DNA of 5,690 nucleotides from JAVBUZ01 sp031554725 (GTDB taxonomy: Bacteria > Bacillota > Clostridia > Lachnospirales > Lachnospiraceae), in contig JAVBUZ010000024.1 of NCBI GenBank assembly GCA_031554725.1, positions 1 through 5,690 of the forward strand, read 5' to 3'. Each line of letters begins with the position of its first letter. Position 1 is the first letter of the stretch. This document shows positions 5,686-5,690 of this stretch, one piece after another. The notes under the pieces were generated by a model. The model was not told where the DNA came from and made no database searches. It saw only the letters and a program-made list of their open reading frames with translations. Position numbers and translations under genes: made by a program.

Positions 5686-5690
5686 CTCCT
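5686..5690 (-). promoter_or_regulatory. Ribosome binding site deciding the GTG start of ftsW
   Basis: AGGAG on the minus strand lies 7 nt before GTG 5678 at the right window edge. It supports GTG as the start of the full-length protein, whose basic cytoplasmic tail is typical of the family. Confidence 0.75.

Overview
This window looks like chromosomal DNA from a low-GC, spore-forming member of the Clostridia, most likely Lachnospiraceae or a close relative. Three things point that way. All genes lie on the minus strand in the order ftsW - murA - ftsQ/divIB - ftsZ - spoIIGA, which is a compact clostridial division and cell-wall (dcw) cluster running into the sporulation locus spoIIG. The ribosome binding sites are strong AGGAGG-type sites. 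The protein sequences look typical of that group. The family-level placement comes from recognition, not from a database search.

Reading in the direction of transcription (right to left): 5678-4527 encodes an FtsW/SpoVE-type SEDS peptidoglycan polymerase. 4458-3205 encodes UDP-GlcNAc enolpyruvyl transferase (MurA). 3212-2469 encodes the divisome protein FtsQ/DivIB, overlapping the end of murA by 8 bp. After a 122-bp gap with a good sigma-A-type promoter, 2346-1177 encodes FtsZ. A strong intrinsic terminator at 1052-1081 ends the ftsZ transcript, with two further palindromes between the stop codon and the terminator. All four division/wall genes appear to start at GTG or TTG.

The 712-bp gap at 465-1176 holds no convincing gene. 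It contains the ftsZ 3' palindromes and terminator, two related large imperfect palindromes (881-1020 and 628-753) that are inverted copies of one repeat family, and a promoter (513-545) preceded by Spo0A-box-like sites. That promoter precedes a 464-bp open frame running off the left edge. The frame encodes the N-terminal membrane domain of SpoIIGA, the protease that activates pro-sigma-E. Its promoter resembles the B. subtilis spoIIG promoter, including an unusually long -35/-10 spacer.

Functionally, MurA makes the first committed peptidoglycan precursor, FtsW polymerises lipid II at the septum, FtsQ helps recruit and stabilise the divisome, and FtsZ forms the ring. SpoIIGA sits just downstream and takes over during asymmetric septation in sporulation. 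The protein-coding content is well-known biology. The least explained part is the palindromic repeat pair between ftsZ and spoIIGA. I see no evidence for a new defence, mobile or biosynthetic system.
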